Assembly: GCA_948099385.1 (NCBI GenBank)
Contig: CANUEZ040000107.1
Coordinates: 1,550,001-1,614,000, forward strand
Origin: Fasciola hepatica
Taxonomy: Eukaryota; Platyhelminthes; Trematoda; Plagiorchiida; Fasciolidae
DNA length: 64,000 nucleotides
Reading direction: 5' to 3'
How positions within the stretch are numbered: position 1 is the stretch's first letter; every line of letters begins with the position of its first letter. Under the pieces are notes generated by a model. It worked only from the letters and a program-made list of their open reading frames with translations, was not told where the DNA came from and made no database searches. Of the stretch, positions 33,250-42,371 are shown one piece after another. A program made the translations under genes and the position numbers.

Positions 33250-35620
33250 TCATCGAGAAACTTAGGGGTTTGTTTGGTTCCAATGTACGCTAGATCGCCA
33301 GAGGTAGAATGGCAAGCATACTGGGCACCGGCGAGGTCTTTTGAGCCAGAGGTTAGCTTGACCACATGGGGGATAAGAAACCAACACAGGACATCTACCA
33401 GCAAACTGGATACGGGGGGTAAGATTCCAGGTATATTAGATCCGATTTTGTCTAAATTTCTTACAGGGTCTATATGAAATCCGTAGTGGTGTCTTCCTAG
33501 GGAAAACTGACCACGGAATCCCCAGGGGCAGGCTCCCCAGTCAGGGGGAGCAACTGTCAAATAAGTGGCGAAGGTCCCTCAGGAAATCAGACAAGAAGCT
33601 CCCTATAGCGATGGAATAGCTGTTTTTCTGAGCTACCGAGGGAGACGTGGAGAAAATGTGGGGGGTTATGGGTGGAAACGTTCTACGCGGGACAGATGAA
33701 GTAGCTCTACCGCTCAGGGTTCGGGTAAGAGGCTTGCCAACGAGGTCCAAAAGCAATGCCACCCAGGCTTTCAAGGGTAAACACCAAGCACGATGATGGT
33801 TTCTAGAAACTGGTGAACATTACAGCTTTATTCAGTACAAAAGAATAAGTAAGCAGGTACTGGATCAACAAAGGTTCAAAAAATTACCACACTAATTGGG
33901 AGTCGCTAGGGCAGCGAAAAAATGCCCAAAAGATCTATACAACTACCCCCAGGCAAAAGCGGCCATGAGTGTTGCCATGGGAGGGGTATGGGTTGGGAAC
34001 GAGAACCCGGCTGAAAACAGCAAGTTGTGGCAGAAGCACTGGGGAAGAATTTCGGGGAGGTTCACAGGGTGGACCAAAGTGGTCCACGGCCGCCTCTAAG
34101 GGGTTCCAGGCCTGAGCAGACGGAGGAGCCTAAGATACCTCCAGAGGTTGTTTTACTGGCCTTTGAAGTATTTGGTCAGGGGAATCCCCAAGCCAGACGG
34201 CATATGCCCCGCAATTCCTGAAATTGCTGACCAGGTACTTTCAGGGCCCCCGACTGAGTTGCACAGCAAATCCCCAGGGAAGGCGCGGTTGCCTTCCGGG
34301 TAGAAAAGAGCGGTAATCATGCCAATTCGCAAAGGTGGTGGAATCGATGCCATGGAGCCATATCAGCCTGTTATTTTACTATCGGCAGTGCTGAAACTTT
34401 TGGAAAGAGTCGTAAGAACTGCCCTGCTGAGGGGCCTGGAGATAAATAACCTGGTTGCAGGGGGGCAGCACGGATTTCCGAAGGAAAACTCCTACCCAAG
34501 CAATCTCCTGGGCTTCATGAAAAGGGCATCTCGGAAGATAGAACAGGATTAGCAAAAAAGTGCATTATCTCGGCTTCCGAAAAGATTTCGATAGCATGAA
34601 CCACTGGCAGCTGCTGGGTGAACTGGGTGGGATGAGTGTGGCTACCGCGGTAGGGGGCTGGTTACTAGCCTCAGTGTGCCGCCTGGGGTTCTACCTCAAA
34701 TATGAGGAATCTAAGTCCGCGAAGGAGACGGTAACTGATGGGGCACCGCATGGATCATAGTTGGGACCATTACTTTTCCAGGTATATGCGAACCACCTGC
34801 TGAGTGTCCTTTGGTCACCGCGTTTTATGTTCGCGGAGGACCCAAAGATTGTTGAATCTCCCAAATCCACCCAGATTCCGGAGGACCTTTAGGCTATTCA
34901 CAACTGGGCAGTAGCCTGGGACCTATCATTGAACCCAGGGAAATGCACACGTCTGCTGGTAGAGGGGTCCGTGGGGATCCTCTAATTGAACCCGTACAAC
35001 CCGAAACCAATGGCTCAGAAGACAGAGATCCGAGACTTAAGGATAATTGCAACAAGCAGCTTCAAACCATCGGCGCAGTGTCTGTCATTGGTCATCAAGG
35101 CAGAAAGATTCACGCGCTAACGGAGAAGACCAGTGACTTTAAGTGAACCTACAGTCACGCTACTCCTTAGGCAGCACTAGAGCAACCCCACATGAGGTAC
35201 GCAGTCCGAGCATGAGCTCCTCAGTTAGTTAGTGATACCCATTCACTGGAGAGGGTCTAAAGAAGGTTCACGAGAACTATCTCCGGCCTAAGGAGGCCGG
35301 AGTGCGGGGAAAGACTGGCATTGTTAGATTTGCTCCCTCTCAAGCGCGGACGTGTAACAGGGGACCCAGCGGAAACAAAGAAACCAAAACGTTTGCCAAG
35401 AACGAAATAGCCATTATCTGCCGGTAGCAGAAACTTTAATATCTAGGAGCATGGGCTGAAGCTCATCAAGCAAAGGTCCAGCAAGAATATTGGAGCTCAT
35501 TTCGTTTCATGCAGAGTAATAAACGACTGGAATAGACTCCTTGCAGAATTTATGGTGGTGGATAGTGTGATCGATTAAAAAAAGTTGGACTTCGCGTGGA
35601 CTCATTTCTGAAGCGCCCTT
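33250..35620 (+). pseudogene. CR1/Jockey-type non-LTR reverse transcriptase
   Basis: The strongest segments are EPKIPPEVVLLAFEVF (34110-34170, RT start), then the frame 34319-34552 with PIRKGGGIDAMEPYQPVILL, VLKLLERVV and GGQHGFPKENSY. The frame 34560-34760 gives YLGFRKDFDSMNHWQLLGEL, in which YLDFRKAFDSV is changed at the catalytic Asp. GAPHGS follows, then LLFQVYANHLLSVLWSPRFM and FAED where FADD is expected. Thumb and C-terminal motifs (FVSCRVINDWNRLLAEF, then KKLDFAWTHF) end near 35620. The segment 33250-33900 is a probable endonuclease/linker remnant. Inactive. Confidence 0.78.
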
Positions 35621-35639
35621 AGCACAGTGGATAGCACTA

Positions 35640-37210
35640 AGAAGAACTTCCATCCTGACATTTTTCCTTTTCATTCTTTATTATCACCACTACCATTATC
35701 ATTATTATTGGTATTGATAATATTATTATTCTTTTTCCCCTTATATTTCTTCCTCACTGATCTTTTATTCACATCCCTTGGTGTTCCTTAGACCCTTTAC
35801 TTTTCCTTTCTTAAAAGGCGGCCAAAATTCGGATGACCAATTCTTGCGTGATGAGTGAAGGTGTTGGTGGCGGAGGCTTCACCCTGTCGAAATGTTGCTC
35901 TTGCCGCTCTCTCTGAAGGAGCCCCAACCAATGTCGCGTTACCTAAGCTTTTATCCACCGACAGACAATGATTCAAAGAAGCCGTAATCCGGTGAAGGCA
36001 GGGGATCACGGATGCAAGTAAGTGGACTGCCACTGGCATTGGCAGCCAGTTCTGTGCTCTGATTCGATTTAAAACGGGTACACGGGGTAAAATCTGTAAA
36101 ACTATGCCGGGGAGCTTTGACGGGCGTGAAAAAGGGGAGCAATCAATAAAAAGTCAATCGACTACCAAAGTCTGTGGCCAGCATCATGCTAAAGGAAAGA
36201 ATGTGCAACTGGATGAAGAAGGACTGAAACCGTATCAGTGGAGGGTTATTTCCCATGCGGGATAAAGATTGAGGGAGAACAAAATTCTAGCAGTGGGTAC
36301 GTGGGTTAGAAAAGTCCGCATAGACTCAGGCCTTGTTGTGCTGTTGCGCTGAAAAACGTGTTGTTCCACTAGGTTGCAGAGTTTTTCGGCGTCAGTACTG
36401 GGGATCATAGGTGAGGAGGATAAGTGACCCAGTGACCGGAGGGCGTACCGGAATTCTGGAAGTAACAAAATTTCCGTTTCGTGTTCTGTCTGAGGCGTTA
36501 AGCTGAGCAAAATAGGATCCAGGTGTATACAGGAAGCGACGGCCGCTGATGGTATGTATTATCCGGTAAGTATGGGCCATCCGGTGGACCAAAGGGTATG
36601 TTGTGGTAAACCAGACAGATTTGGCGTAGCGTGACCAGTGAAACTAAAGAATGCTGGTGGCTACTTTAGTAACAGTTGGTTTGCAAACTGTCCTTTGTGT
36701 GGACACCAATAGTGATATCGGCGGGGAAGATGCTGCATCAGAAAACCCTAGTCGGTCTATTGTGAAGCGATAGGGAGCATCTCATTTCGGGTGGCTTGAT
36801 TGCTATCAAGGTCACTGCCAGAGGGTCCTTTAGGACATCAGTCGACATGGGTCAAAACGTAACACTTGATCGTCCAGTATGGAGGATGAAATCTTTTAAT
36901 CAGTCCGTTCATGGAACATATTGTGCCGCCGGGAGGTGTAGCTGGAGGCTCTGATGCAAGCACCAATTTCAGCATGGTCCTGAGAAGTAGAGCCGGCCGT
37001 TTTTCTGCAACATTATCGGAGGTAACAGATAACGATGATTATCAGCACCGCTTTTGGAAGGTGCGTCAATATTTACAAGGGGAGTACTCTCTCGAGAATG
37101 TCAGCTTTATTGTCTTTAGGCACACCCGTCCGCCAAGATGAGTCATCTAGGAGAAAGAGGAAATGCTACGGACCCTGAGGCGTTTATCATTGAGAAGCTT
37201 GCATTCTTAA
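35640..37210. other. no recognisable gene; AT-rich start
   Basis: 35680-35760 is an ATT/TTA-rich tract, plausibly the 3' tail of the CR1-like element. Beyond it, frames on the minus strand (35797-36142, 36235-36592) and one on the plus strand (36911-37141, 76 codons, beginning MEHIVPPGGVAGGS) have no motif I recognise. Confidence 0.4.
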
Positions 37211-37528
37211 GGTAAATGATCAACTAAATACAGCGGGATGGGGACTTGGCAAGTCGCAAATGAAAGTACACATATCTTTCGGTTTCTCATCTGAAAATTC
37301 CGGTTATGTGGACAAAGGTCTTTGAATAATCCCAGAGCGACTTCGGTGAGAAATGGGCATGTGGGTAATTATCCTCCGGCGGGGTACAGAATATGCCGAT
37401 AAAACATCAGGATGTGAGAGAGGAACGAAAAAGATTGCAAAGCAGTCGGGCCATTGTGTCAGATGTGGGTTTGGACGCGGAGATGGTGGATAGGAAAAAG
37501 TACTTGTCGTGACGGAGCATTTTACGTG
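37211..37528 (+). repeat. 445-bp direct duplication, copy 1, left part (occupied site)
   Basis: Matches 41278-41595 with few differences. It ends TTTTACGTG at 37528, where the first LTR of the gag-only array begins. The rest of this copy resumes at 41149 after the array. Both copies contain a short frame with VREERKRLQSSRAIVS whose significance is unknown. Confidence 0.9.
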
Positions 37529-37820
37529 TGTTGTGAGTGTATATACTACTTATTAAGTAGTTGATTGCTGAAGACAGAACTATGTACAATTATGGATTAA
37601 CGAACACGGCTAAGTTCAGCAATCCAGGCGCAATAAGGTAAGCGACGATCTGCAAACCACCTGACCGCTCCTCCGTTGGACGACGACTGTTTTCAAGTGA
37701 ACAGGACAGCCACCTGGCAAATGAGGATGTTTGTAACGTATGTGTTGTTTTGTCAATGTCCGAACACGTTTATGTCAATAAACAACCTATTCACCCAGGC
37801 ACGCCTTCTGGATTATAACA
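37529..37820 (+). repeat. LTR 1 of gag-only retrotransposon array
   Basis: A 292-bp repeat starting TGTTGTGAGTGTATA and ending GATTATAACA (TG...CA). It recurs at 39193 and 40857 at exact 1664-bp spacing. It contains AATAAA within TCAATAAACAACC near its end, a likely polyadenylation signal. It is preceded by the target sequence CGTG and followed by a primer binding site. Confidence 0.95.
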
Positions 37821-37822
37821 TT

Positions 37823-37835
37823 TGGTGCCGTGACC
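37823..37835 (+). other. primer binding site (tRNA-His-like), unit 1
   Basis: Two bases after LTR 1, TGGTGCCGTGACC begins with TGG, complementary to a CCA tail. It matches what I recall as the complement of the 3' end of animal tRNA-His (TCACGGCACCA). The gag ATG follows within a few bases. Confidence 0.75.
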
Positions 37836-37838
37836 AGG

Positions 37839-39200
37839 ATGGATCTACCATGGTCGGAGCCGTTTGAGGATGGCGACATACGGACCTTCCTGGAGGATTT
37901 CGAGGATCTGGCGGAACGCTCGGGGATCCAGTCGGACCGGGGTAAGTTGACGGCCCTTCGAGCGCTTCTCAAGGGCAGGTCGCGGGCGGTGCTGGATGCG
38001 GCGCGAAGGGGCCTAAAGGAGCTGAAGTGGGCCGCCGCAAAGGACGCCCTGATTGCGGGACTAGACACCCCGGCCGACCGTCAAGACGCTATGCGCCGGT
38101 TCAAGGCTGCCCAGCTGGGGGTTGGTACGGATCCGCTGGTGCACGCCGTCGCGCTCCGCTCACTCCTGGAACGTGCGTTGCCGACGCTGGATGAGGCGTC
38201 ACGGGCAGACCAGTTGGCTGGCCGATTTGTGGATAGTCTGCCGGAGCCCCTGCGTGGGATAGTACGCGTCGCCCGTGCCGGCCGTTCATTGAATTTGGTC
38301 CAGCTCGCGGATGTGGCTCGGGAACTGGCCATGCTTGGCGTGCCTGTGGTCAATACGGCCCATGTCGGGGATTCATGGAGGAACAGGGATCGTGTGGAGA
38401 AGGCGTACGGTCCAGAAATTTTGAACACGGAGGGCAGAACAGTGGAAGCCAGACAGTTGGAAGAAGCCGGGTGTTTCTGCTGTGGAAATGTGGAACCTGT
38501 TTTGAACGAATATCCTGAATATCAGCAGAACATCGAAACGGTTGTACCAGAAGTATCACCGCTCGAGAATTCAACCATTACCGATGAGTTGGCGAACTGT
38601 GAAAAATCGAACCAAATTCGTTGTGAAAATGCGGAAGATCGCTACCCAGGTTGCCTTAAACATGAACATTGTGACGAGGAAACCGAAGACATGTCGTCTA
38701 ATATCACAGTCACTGAAGCTGCAAGCTATGAGGAAACTCAGACTGAAGTCGAAGTTCAAGACCAAAATGAGTTTAGCCCGAAGGCTGCAAGAGAAGTTGC
38801 TCGTGCTCCAGAGAATCTGCCGAAGGAGGAAGCCGAATATGATGCCGTTCAAATCAAAACAGTTAAACACTCGGTTCTGGATCACGTTCAAATGACACAA
38901 CGCGCGGTCCCACTAGGAAAGGAAGCAGCTTTGCACTATTTCGTGGTAATCTCTCACGACAGCCAAGCAGCCTGGGGCACGCCAAAGGTGGGTACTGACC
39001 GTGGAAGTCGCCTCTGCACAAGGTTTCATCCTATGCCGATTATTCATCTGATAAAGCACACCTCCGGAGGAGTTGTGGGGTTGATGACAACACCGCCACG
39101 AACCGGGGTTGGAGGTATGAACCTCGGAATGGAGAAAGACTTGAAGGCAGTCCTCTGGATATGGAGTATCTATTTTTGTCAGGAGGGAGGAGTGTTGTGA
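37839..39200 (+). CDS. gag: gag protein of gag-only LTR retrotransposon, unit 1
   Basis: Open frame of 453 codons from an ATG in good context (AGGATGG) four bases after the primer site. The upstream in-frame GTG is not a likely eukaryotic start. Residues about 5-170 look like a retrotransposon capsid (EPFEDGDIRTFLEDFEDLAE, then ALRALLKGRSRAVLDAARRG and FVDSLPEPLRGIVRVARAGR). A zinc-knuckle position at residues 212-225 reads CFCCGNVEPVLNEY, with the last two ligands (His, Cys) replaced by Pro and Tyr. A long acidic linker follows, then a tail ending YFCQEGGVL. The stop (39198-39200) lies inside LTR 2. No protease, RT, RNase H or integrase is present, so a partner element would have to supply them. 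Confidence 0.9.
   Translation: MDLPWSEPFEDGDIRTFLEDFEDLAERSGIQSDRGKLTALRALLKGRSRAVLDAARRGLKELKWAAAKDALIAGLDTPADRQDAMRRFKAAQLGVGTDPLVHAVALRSLLERALPTLDEASRADQLAGRFVDSLPEPLRGIVRVARAGRSLNLVQLADVARELAMLGVPVVNTAHVGDSWRNRDRVEKAYGPEILNTEGRTVEARQLEEAGCFCCGNVEPVLNEYPEYQQNIETVVPEVSPLENSTITDELANCEKSNQIRCENAEDRYPGCLKHEHCDEETEDMSSNITVTEAASYEETQTEVEVQDQNEFSPKAAREVARAPENLPKEEAEYDAVQIKTVKHSVLDHVQMTQRAVPLGKEAALHYFVVISHDSQAAWGTPKVGTDRGSRLCTRFHPMPIIHLIKHTSGGVVGLMTTPPRTGVGGMNLGMEKDLKAVLWIWSIYFCQEGGVL
39181..39192 (+). other. polypurine tract before LTR 2
   Basis: AGGAGGGAGGAG directly precedes the TGTTGTGAG start of LTR 2. It is the expected plus-strand primer site and it overlaps the gag frame. Confidence 0.8.
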
Positions 39201-39484
39201 GTGTATATACTACTTATTAAGTAGTTGATTGCTGAAGACAGAACTATGTACAATTATGGATTAACGAACACGGCTAAGTTCAGCAATCCAGGCGCAATAA
39301 GGTAAGCGACGATCTGCAAACCACCTGACCACTCCTCCGTTGGACGACGACTGTTTTCAAGTGAACAGGACAGCCACCTGGCAAATGAGGATGTTTGTAA
39401 CGTATGTGTTGTTTTGTCAATGTCCGAACACGTTTATGTCAATAAACAACCTATTCACCCAGGCACGCCTTCTGGATTATAACA
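39193..39484 (+). repeat. LTR 2 of gag-only retrotransposon array
   Basis: 292 bp, almost identical to LTR 1; a visible difference is CCTGACCACTCC for CCTGACCGCTCC. It serves as 3' LTR of unit 1 and 5' LTR of unit 2. Again it is followed by TTTGGTGCCGTGACC. Confidence 0.95.
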
Positions 39485-39486
39485 TT

Positions 39487-39499
39487 TGGTGCCGTGACC
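39487..39499 (+). other. primer binding site (tRNA-His-like), unit 2
   Basis: Identical TGGTGCCGTGACC two bases after LTR 2, as in unit 1. Confidence 0.75.
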
Positions 39500-39502
39500 A
39501 GG

Positions 39503-40864
39503 ATGGATCTACCATGGTCGGAGCCGTTTGAGGATGGCGACATACGGACCTTCCTGGAGGATTTCGAGGATCTGGCGGAACGCTCGGGGATCCAGTCGGA
39601 CCGGGGTAAGTTGACGGCCCTTCGAGCGCTTCTCAAGGGCAGGTCGCGGGCGGTGCTGGATGCGGCGCGAAGGGGCCTAAAGGAGCTGAAGTGGGCCGCC
39701 GCAAAGGACGCCCTGATTGCGGGACTAGACACCCCGGCCGACCGTCAAGACGCTATGCGCCGGTTCAAGGCTGCCCAGCTGGGGGTTGGTACGGATCCGC
39801 TGGTGCACGCCGTCGCGCTCCGCTCACTCCTGGAACGTGCGTTGCCGACGCTGGATGAGGCGTCACGGGCAGACCAGTTGGCTGGCCGATTTGTGGATAG
39901 TCTGCCGGAGCCCCTGCGTGGGATAGTACGCGTCGCCCGTGCCGGCCGTTCATTGAATTTGGTCCAGCTCGCGGATGTGGCTCGGGAACTGGCCATGCTT
40001 GGCGTGCCTGTGGTCAATACGGCCCATGTCGGGGATTCATGGAGGAACAGGGATCGTGTGGAGAAGGCGTACGGTCCAGAAATTTTGAACACGGAGGGCA
40101 GAACAGTGGAAGCCAGACAGTTGGAAGAAGCCGGGTGTTTCTGCTGTGGAAATGTGGAACCTGTTTTGAACGAATATCCTGAATATCAGCAGAACATCGA
40201 AACGGTTGTACCAGAAGTATCACCGCTCGAGAATTCAACCATTACCGATGAGTTGGCGAACTGTGAAAAATCGAACCAAATTCGTTGTGAAAATGCGGAA
40301 GATCGCTACCCAGGTTGCCTTAAACATGAACATTGTGACGAGGAAACCGAAGACATGTCGTCTAATATCACAGTCACTGAAGCTGCAAGCTATGAGGAAA
40401 CTCAGACTGAAGTCGAAGTTCAAGACCAAAATGAGTTTAGCCCGAAGGCTGCAAGAGAAGTTGCTCGTGCTCCAGAGAATCTGCCGAAGGAGGAAGCCGA
40501 ATATGATGCCGTTCAAATCAAAACAGTTAAACACTCGGTTCTGGATCACGTTCAAATGACACAACGCGCGGTCCCACTAGGAAAGGAAGCAGCTTTGCAC
40601 TATTTCGTGGTAATCTCTCACGACAGCCAAGCAGCCTGGGGCACGCCAAAGGTGGGTACTGACCGTGGAAGTCGCCTCTGCACAAGGTTTCATCCTATGC
40701 CGATTATTCACCTGATAAAGCACACCTCCGGAGGAGTTGTGGGGTTGATGACAACACCGCCACGAACCGGGGTTGGAGGTATGAACCTCGGAATGGAGAA
40801 AGACTTGAAGGCAGTCCTCTGGATATGGAGTATCTATTTTTGTCAGGAGGGAGGAGTGTTGTGA
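39503..40864 (+). CDS. gag: gag protein of gag-only LTR retrotransposon, unit 2
   Basis: The encoded 453-residue protein is the same as in unit 1, including the degenerate zinc knuckle CFCCGNVEPVLNEY and the tail. At DNA level I see one silent change (ATTCATCTGA / ATTCACCTGA). The frame stops 8 bases into LTR 3. In a second frame the last ~130 bp of both units reads like a pol C-terminus (RRSCGVDDNTATNRGWRYEP). So the element probably arose by deletion of nearly all of pol, leaving gag joined out of frame to the pol tail. Confidence 0.9.
   Translation: MDLPWSEPFEDGDIRTFLEDFEDLAERSGIQSDRGKLTALRALLKGRSRAVLDAARRGLKELKWAAAKDALIAGLDTPADRQDAMRRFKAAQLGVGTDPLVHAVALRSLLERALPTLDEASRADQLAGRFVDSLPEPLRGIVRVARAGRSLNLVQLADVARELAMLGVPVVNTAHVGDSWRNRDRVEKAYGPEILNTEGRTVEARQLEEAGCFCCGNVEPVLNEYPEYQQNIETVVPEVSPLENSTITDELANCEKSNQIRCENAEDRYPGCLKHEHCDEETEDMSSNITVTEAASYEETQTEVEVQDQNEFSPKAAREVARAPENLPKEEAEYDAVQIKTVKHSVLDHVQMTQRAVPLGKEAALHYFVVISHDSQAAWGTPKVGTDRGSRLCTRFHPMPIIHLIKHTSGGVVGLMTTPPRTGVGGMNLGMEKDLKAVLWIWSIYFCQEGGVL
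40845..40856 (+). other. polypurine tract before LTR 3
   Basis: AGGAGGGAGGAG directly before TGTTGTGAG of LTR 3, the same as at 39181. Confidence 0.8.
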
Positions 40865-41148
40865 GTGTATATACTACTTATTAAGTAGTTGATTGCTGAA
40901 GACAGAACTATGTACAACTGTGGATTAACGAACACAGCTAAGTTCAGCAATCCAGGCGCAATAAGGTAAGCGACGATCTGCAAACCACTTGACCGCTCCT
41001 CCGTTGGACGACGACTGTCTTCAAGTGAACAGGACAGCCACCTGGCAAATGAGGATGTTTGTAACGTATGTGTTGTTTTGTCAATGTCCGAACACGTTTA
41101 TGTCAATAAACAACCTATTCACCCAAAGACGCCTTCTGGAATATAACA
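40857..41148 (+). repeat. LTR 3 of gag-only retrotransposon array
   Basis: 292 bp, ending ATATAACA. It carries several substitutions that LTR 1 and 2 lack (ACAACTGTGG, CACAGCTAAG, ACTGTCTTC, CCCAAAGACGCC). It is followed by CGTG, which repeats the four bases before LTR 1 (target-site duplication; ACGTG if the shared A is counted). Confidence 0.95.
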
Positions 41149-41280
41149 CGTGGTGCCCTTATTCAGGGACCAAGAGGATGTAAAACCCACGGAAATCAAG
41201 TTTAGTTGGATCCTCACCTACTGTGAGCATATGCGCTAATCGTGAAGTGGTGGCTATTGATGAATGGTAGTCTTCGTGGT
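41149..41280 (+). repeat. 445-bp direct duplication, copy 1, right part
   Basis: CGTGGTGCCCTTATTCAGGG continues the occupied copy after the array. It matches 41593-41722 in copy 2 with scattered differences. Copy 2 starts directly at its end (about 41278), so the two copies are in tandem. Confidence 0.9.
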
Positions 41281-41722
41281 GGATGATCACACAAATACAG
41301 CGGGATGGGGACTTGGCAAGTCGCATATGAAAGTACACATATCTTTCGGTTTCTCATCTGAAAATTCCGGTTATGTGGACAAAGGTCTTTGAATAATCCC
41401 AGAGCGACTTCGGTGAGAAATGGGCATGTGGGTATTTATCCTCCGGCGGGGTACAGAATATGCCGATAAAACATCAGGATGTGAGGGAGGAACGAAAAAG
41501 ATTGCAAAGCAGTCGGGCCATTGTGTCAGCTGTGGGTTTGGACGAGGAGATGGTGGATAGGACAAAGTACTTGTCGTGACGGAGCATTTTACGTGGTGCC
41601 CTTATTTAGGGACCAAGAGGCAGTTAAAGCCTACGGAAATCAAGTTTAGTTGGATCCTCACCTACTGTGAGCATATGCGCTAATCGTGAAGTGGTGGCTA
41701 TTGAAGAATGGTAGTCTTCGTG
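41278..41722 (+). repeat. 445-bp direct duplication, copy 2 (empty site)
   Basis: Same sequence as 37211-37528 plus 41149-41280, but without the array. GGAGCATTTTACGTGGTGCC at about 41581 is the uninterrupted target. Its last 59 bp also form the outer end of the left arm of palindrome II. Confidence 0.92.
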
Positions 41723-42371
41723 GTTAGGCCAGACTTTACGAAAGGAGCAGGAAAAAGGACAACGACAGACCCGAGTTAGATACCCAGACAAGGAAGTTAG
41801 GAGGTGTTTTGAAGGGAGGTTTGTTTCACGAGGCATTCCGACTGTGAAAACTGTCCAGTACTCTACCAGAAAACTTATGGCTGGCATTCGGCAAAACATT
41901 ATCTGTCCATGGACTCAAGGAAAACAGAACAAGTGGAGTGGGTGAAGTGCGTGGTGACCTATAAATGTGGGAATTTATATTTTTTCAGGCTGGCGTATGC
42001 AGGCGAGGCTTTGCACCTTTATAAAACTTAGGTATACCCATGCCGGGATGTCGTCAGTGCAGACGGCAAACGTTTTAACCTTCCCAACCGTCCATTAGTT
42101 ATTGGGCCGGACATCGGTAAGCTGATCAAGGGTTATTCACAGAATCCCAGAAGGTTGAATCAAAGAGTGGCGGAGTCAACAAGTATATGTAGGAAGCTCG
42201 GAATGCATGCCGCCGCAAAGCACAGGTTCAGGAAAAAGAACTGGAAGCCAGCTTAAAAGCTCAAATACTCTGGGTTTCCCTTGTTGAGAGCCGGATCAAG
42301 GCCGATACCAGAAATTCATCTGCCATAAAAGACAACTGGAGCGTTGACCCACGGCCTTCTCAGTCGGTGTG
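41664..42371. repeat. left arm of palindrome II
   Basis: The reverse complement of this ~707-bp segment is at 43899-44606 (paired positions sum to 86270). A few mismatches are visible, such as GACAGACCCGAG against GACAGCCCCGAG. Homology begins at CTGTGAGCATATGCG and ends after CTTCTCAGTCG. The outer flanks share no duplication, so a transposon TIR is not supported. Confidence 0.92.
41715..42256 (+). pseudogene. unidentified spliced gene fragment (left arm)
   Basis: I do not recognise the family. A frame from 41715 reads VRYPDKEVRRCFEGRFVSRG, then IPTVKTVQYSTRKLMAGIRQ. It reaches a donor-like GTGAAG at 41942; a 47-nt intron ends in TTTATATTTTTTCAG at 41988. After splicing the frame continues LAYAGEALHLYKT, a TAG stop, then in the same frame VVSADGKRFNLPNRPLVIGP and a basic C-terminus ending FRKKNWKPA (stop 42254-42256). 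The short intron suits flatworm genes, and an intron excludes a processed pseudogene. It could be an exon pair of a captured host gene with one nonsense mutation, or a transposon gene. Confidence 0.45.

Noticed and set aside
37830..37838. Gag start at GTG 37830
   Set aside because: GTG overlaps the primer site and is not a usual eukaryotic start; ATG at 37839 has a good context.
37529..41148. Tandem identical units as a CRISPR-like or satellite array
   Set aside because: The units are 1664 bp with LTR boundaries, a primer site, a polypurine tract and a gag frame, which explains them fully as a retrotransposon array.
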